Source: Mesobacillus sp. S13
GTDB lineage: Bacteria; Bacillota; Bacilli; Bacillales; Cytobacillaceae
DNA length: 64,000 nucleotides
Reading direction: 5' to 3'
Assembly: GCF_020422885.1 (NCBI RefSeq)
Contig: NZ_CP084622.1
Span: 2,251,001 to 2,315,000, forward strand
Of the stretch, positions 61,678-64,000 are shown one piece after another (positions within the stretch are counted from its first letter, which is position 1; the number at the start of each line of letters is the position of its first letter). The notes under the pieces were generated by a model that saw nothing but the letters and a program-made list of their open reading frames with translations, made no database searches and was not told where the DNA came from. The translations under genes were made by a program, and so were the position numbers.

Positions 61678-62150
61678 TGTGCGGATAAATTCTTTACCGG
61701 GCCTTTTATCGTCACATTATCTTTATTAATGTGACGATAAAATCCTTCTTGGGCGTTTTATCTGCACAATATCCTCTGTAATGTGAAGATCATTTACTTG
61801 TGGATCGGTTTATCCGCACATTATCTTCTTTAATGTTACGATAGATTCTTTCTGGAGCGTTTTATCCGCACAATATCTTTATTAATGTGACGATAAAATC
61901 CTTCTTGGCCGTTTTATCCGCACATTATCTTCTTTAATGTTACGATAGATTCTTTCTGGAGCGTTTTATCCGCACAATATCTTTATTAATGTGACGATAA
62001 AATTCTTCTTAGGCGTTTTATCCGCACAATATCTTCATTAATGTGACGATAAATTCCTTCCCGGGCGTTTTATCCGCACAATATCCTCTGTAATGTGATG
62101 GTAATTTCCTTCTCCAACGTTTTATCTGCACATTATTTTTTGGTCCTCTT
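61678..62150. repeat. Tandem array D, 52-base palindromic unit, about nine copies
   Basis: TTTTATC (once GTTTATC) begins at 61704, 61756, 61808, 61860, 61912, 61964, 62016, 62068 and 62120, always 52 apart. In the first unit TTTTATCGTCACATTA and TAATGTGACGATAAAA form a perfect 16-bp stem (61704-61719, 61727-61742). Others are imperfect versions. Units alternate in type, and 61808-61911 is nearly repeated as 61912-62015, a 104-base dimer. It lies in the spacer 61434-62400 between the divergent ggt and M14 genes; the rest holds no recognisable gene. Confidence 0.97.
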
Positions 62151-62400
62151 ACCGATGAATCATTTTTACTATGACGTATGTAAGTATGCTAAGTGGTAGC
62201 ACCCAGTTAGCCATTATATATGAATGATTAGTAGGTAAAAAGGCTAAATAGAATCTTGTCTTATATTGTCTAAATATTCATTCTTTTTACACTATTAAAG
62301 TAGTGCTAACTTAAACTATCATTTATTTAGCGTCCCGAAAGGTGTAAAAAGGAGGGGAGATATTAAGAGGGCGACAACTTTTTACGGAAGGGGTACATAA

Positions 62401-63534
62401 ATGAAATCGTTTAAGAGGTTAATAAAAATGACATCGGCTTTACTGATCCTCATGGTTGCATTCAGCTCGGCAACATATGCAGCACTGCTGCCTGGGGGGC
62501 CATCCACTAACGGCAATACGAACATTAACAGCACCCTATCTTACCAGGAAGTTGTCAAGATCCTTGAAGACATTGAGAGATCCAGTAAAGGAAAGGTCGA
62601 TGTATTTACACTTGACCAGTATGGAAGATCAGAACAAGGCCGAAGCATTTATGTCGCTAAAGTTGGGACAGGCCCTCAGAAAATTTGGATTCAAGCGCAA
62701 ATCCACGGTAACGAGAAACTGGTTACCGAAGCTGCACTCCAGCTTTTAAAGACTTATGCAAAAAGCGGAGAGAAGGATGTTGAGCAGGTTCTGGAAGAGT
62801 CGACGCTTTATTTCATCCCAATGTACAATCCGGATGGAGCAGAAATGAACCTTCGCCAAACCAAACTTACGAATAGCGGTAAATTGATTGATCTAAACCG
62901 TGATTGGACGTCAGCAGGTTTTGAAGCAGTGGAATCTCGAGTGGTTTATGCCTACTGGGCGGAGGTAAACCCTGATTTTGCCATCGACCTTCACCATCAG
63001 GGGTTCAAACAAGTTTATGGCACGAACGAATCCACGTCTTTCTCGCTTGGAATCTCACTTGCTCCAGATGGTCCAACATTGCCTGGTACCGGCTATAACG
63101 AGATCACCAAGCAAATGATGGCATATGTTTATGATGAGTTAAAAGACTACGGGTACACCCATATTGACCGTTACCAAGTCGGAGTAGATAGAGAAGCAGG
63201 CATTGGATACGATATCGATATTAGGGGCGGTGTTGTTTCAGCGATGATGATGGGGCTGAATTATAATAACCTGAACCCAGAAGGTCATAGCCATCCAGCA
63301 GTATTTTTTGAAACGAAAGGAAATTCTTCTGATGGCAGCCTGGGCCAAAAGTCGAATGGCTACCTGACAAAGCAAAATTACCTGGCATTGAAATCATTGG
63401 TACACGGATATGTGACCGGTGAAGTCGAGAAAGTGAACCCAGATGACTGGTATAACATTCCGTATTATCCTCTGGCTGGCTACTTTACAGATTACAATGG
63501 GGTCGTGCCTGCAGGAGCAAATAGCGGATATTAA
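62401..63534 (+). CDS. Secreted M14-family zinc carboxypeptidase
   Basis: 377 residues. Signal peptide about 1-27 (ALLILMVAFSSATYA). Zinc ligands in QIHGNEKLVTE (His102, Glu105) and DLHHQG (His198/199), the substrate-binding NPDG and LNRDW, and the catalytic Glu304 in FFETKGNSS are all present. M14 enzymes remove C-terminal residues or cleave peptidoglycan or poly-gamma-glutamate cross-links. The adjacent divergent ggt makes a role in extracellular glutamyl-peptide use possible (inference). RBS GGAAGGGG. Confidence 0.92.
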   Translation: MKSFKRLIKMTSALLILMVAFSSATYAALLPGGPSTNGNTNINSTLSYQEVVKILEDIERSSKGKVDVFTLDQYGRSEQGRSIYVAKVGTGPQKIWIQAQIHGNEKLVTEAALQLLKTYAKSGEKDVEQVLEESTLYFIPMYNPDGAEMNLRQTKLTNSGKLIDLNRDWTSAGFEAVESRVVYAYWAEVNPDFAIDLHHQGFKQVYGTNESTSFSLGISLAPDGPTLPGTGYNEITKQMMAYVYDELKDYGYTHIDRYQVGVDREAGIGYDIDIRGGVVSAMMMGLNYNNLNPEGHSHPAVFFETKGNSSDGSLGQKSNGYLTKQNYLALKSLVHGYVTGEVEKVNPDDWYNIPYYPLAGYFTDYNGVVPAGANSGY

Positions 63535-63543
63535 TACATTTTT

Positions 63544-63573
63544 GAGAGTGTCGTTCCTAGACACTCTCTTTTT
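63544..63573 (+). terminator. Intrinsic terminator of the M14 gene
   Basis: GAGAGTGTC / GACACTCTC (63544-63552, 63560-63568) followed by T5. Confidence 0.9.
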
Positions 63574-63691
63574 GTGGAATATTTTTTGGGATGGAGCAAA
63601 TTGATAGAATGATTCGGTATTTTAAGTAAAAAAACAATTATAATAGAATGACAGAATATTTTTAATAGGAAGTTGTTTAGGAGGAAGTTGA

Positions 63692-64000
63692 ATGGAAACA
63701 ACGTTATTGCCAAAGGTGGTTTTAAGGGAGTTAACTTTACAGGATTCAGAGGATCGATATAAATGGTGTCTTGACAAAGAAGTAACGAAACATCTAAATA
63801 TGCCAGAAAAATATCCTCCCTTCAGCAGGGAAGAGACACAAAACTGGATAAAGCTGTGTATTGCCAAAACAAACGGCTATGAACAAAAAGCAATCATGAC
63901 CGCAGATGGTACGCATATCGGCTGGATTGATCTAAAGAATATAGATAAGTTAAACAAGCATGCAGAATTGGGTATTGCGATAGGCGATAAAAGTTACTGG
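63692..64000 (+). CDS. GNAT acetyltransferase, N-terminal part (runs off the window)
   Basis: The 103 residues present begin METTLLPKVVLRELTLQDSEDRYKWCLDKEVTKHLNMPEKYPPFSREETQNWI and reach HAELGIAIGDKSYW, just before the acetyl-CoA loop. This is the RimJ/RimL-type layout. TTTAGGAGGAAG precedes the ATG. Substrate unknown. Confidence 0.87.
   Translation, partial: METTLLPKVVLRELTLQDSEDRYKWCLDKEVTKHLNMPEKYPPFSREETQNWIKLCIAKTNGYEQKAIMTADGTHIGWIDLKNIDKLNKHAELGIAIGDKSYW

Noticed and set aside
61678..62150. Array D (and A-C) considered as CRISPR arrays
   Set aside because: The whole 52-base unit repeats with no unique spacers, and no cas genes are present in the window.
1..64000. tRNA, rRNA, integrase attachment sites and prophage genes
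   Set aside because: None recognised on reading both strands; apart from the IS there is no mobile-element core gene.

Overview
The window looks like the chromosome of an endospore-forming Bacillaceae bacterium (Bacillus/Mesobacillus-like). It is moderately AT-rich, has strong AGGAGG-type ribosome binding sites and frequent TTG/GTG starts. It carries sporulation and germination genes: a GerA-type germinant receptor operon, KinB-like and multi-PAS sensor kinases, a sporulenol/squalene-hopene cyclase, a DUF3231 protein and an RsbR-type stressosome protein. I saw no rRNA, tRNA or CRISPR array. The species call is inference from protein families.

Layout. 1-2.4 kb: 5' part of a squalene-hopene cyclase (minus) and a DUF2515 gene. 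2.6-13 kb: a cobalamin riboswitch with terminator controlling a 13-gene corrinoid salvage and nucleotide-loop operon (btuF, cbiZ, cbiB, cobD, cobU, cbiP/cobQ, cobS, cobC, a cobU-like gene, a PduO-type adenosyltransferase, a CblT-like ECF S component, a CblS-like alpha-ribazole kinase, a second histidine phosphatase). Most neighbours overlap by 4-44 bases, which implies translational coupling. 13-19 kb: small metabolic genes, a frameshifted PP2C-like gene, a glutathione peroxidase-ohrR pair behind an OhrR-type operator, and cytidine deaminase. 19.4-20.7 kb: an IS4-family insertion sequence inside a repeat-rich spacer. 21-28.9 kb: Xre and PadR regulator/membrane-protein pairs, an RsbR-like protein, HelD and a methyltransferase. 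29-38 kb: two sensor kinases, a germination operon and DUF3231. 38-47 kb: malic enzyme, KtrC-like protein, a CBO0543-type pair and a nucleobase permease. 47.6-51.6 kb: a three-gene ABC-2 exporter with an ArsR-type regulator sharing its operator. 51.7-57.5 kb: small membrane proteins, hydrolases, acetyltransferases and a rifampin ADP-ribosyltransferase. 58-64 kb: a stand-alone FtsZ paralogue, gamma-glutamyltransferase, a secreted M14 peptidase and the start of another acetyltransferase.

The most unusual feature is in the spacers. Four intergenic tandem arrays (about 25.2, 44.0, 47.1 and 61.7 kb) have an exact 52-base period, although their sequences mostly differ. A fifth family (50.3 kb, also flanking the IS) is close to 52. 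Units tend to be internally palindromic, with complementary motifs about half a period apart, and two arrays also show 104-base dimer duplications. The unit is not a multiple of three, and the arrays lie in tandem, convergent and divergent gene contexts, so neither coding nor simple termination explains them. 52 bases is close to five turns of B-DNA. A separate array at 54.4 kb has a 20-21 base period, close to two turns.

Starts given here are those best supported by a ribosome binding site, so several genes begin downstream of the longest open frame. Several short genes were found below the usual length cutoffs, and at least three genes carry frameshifts.
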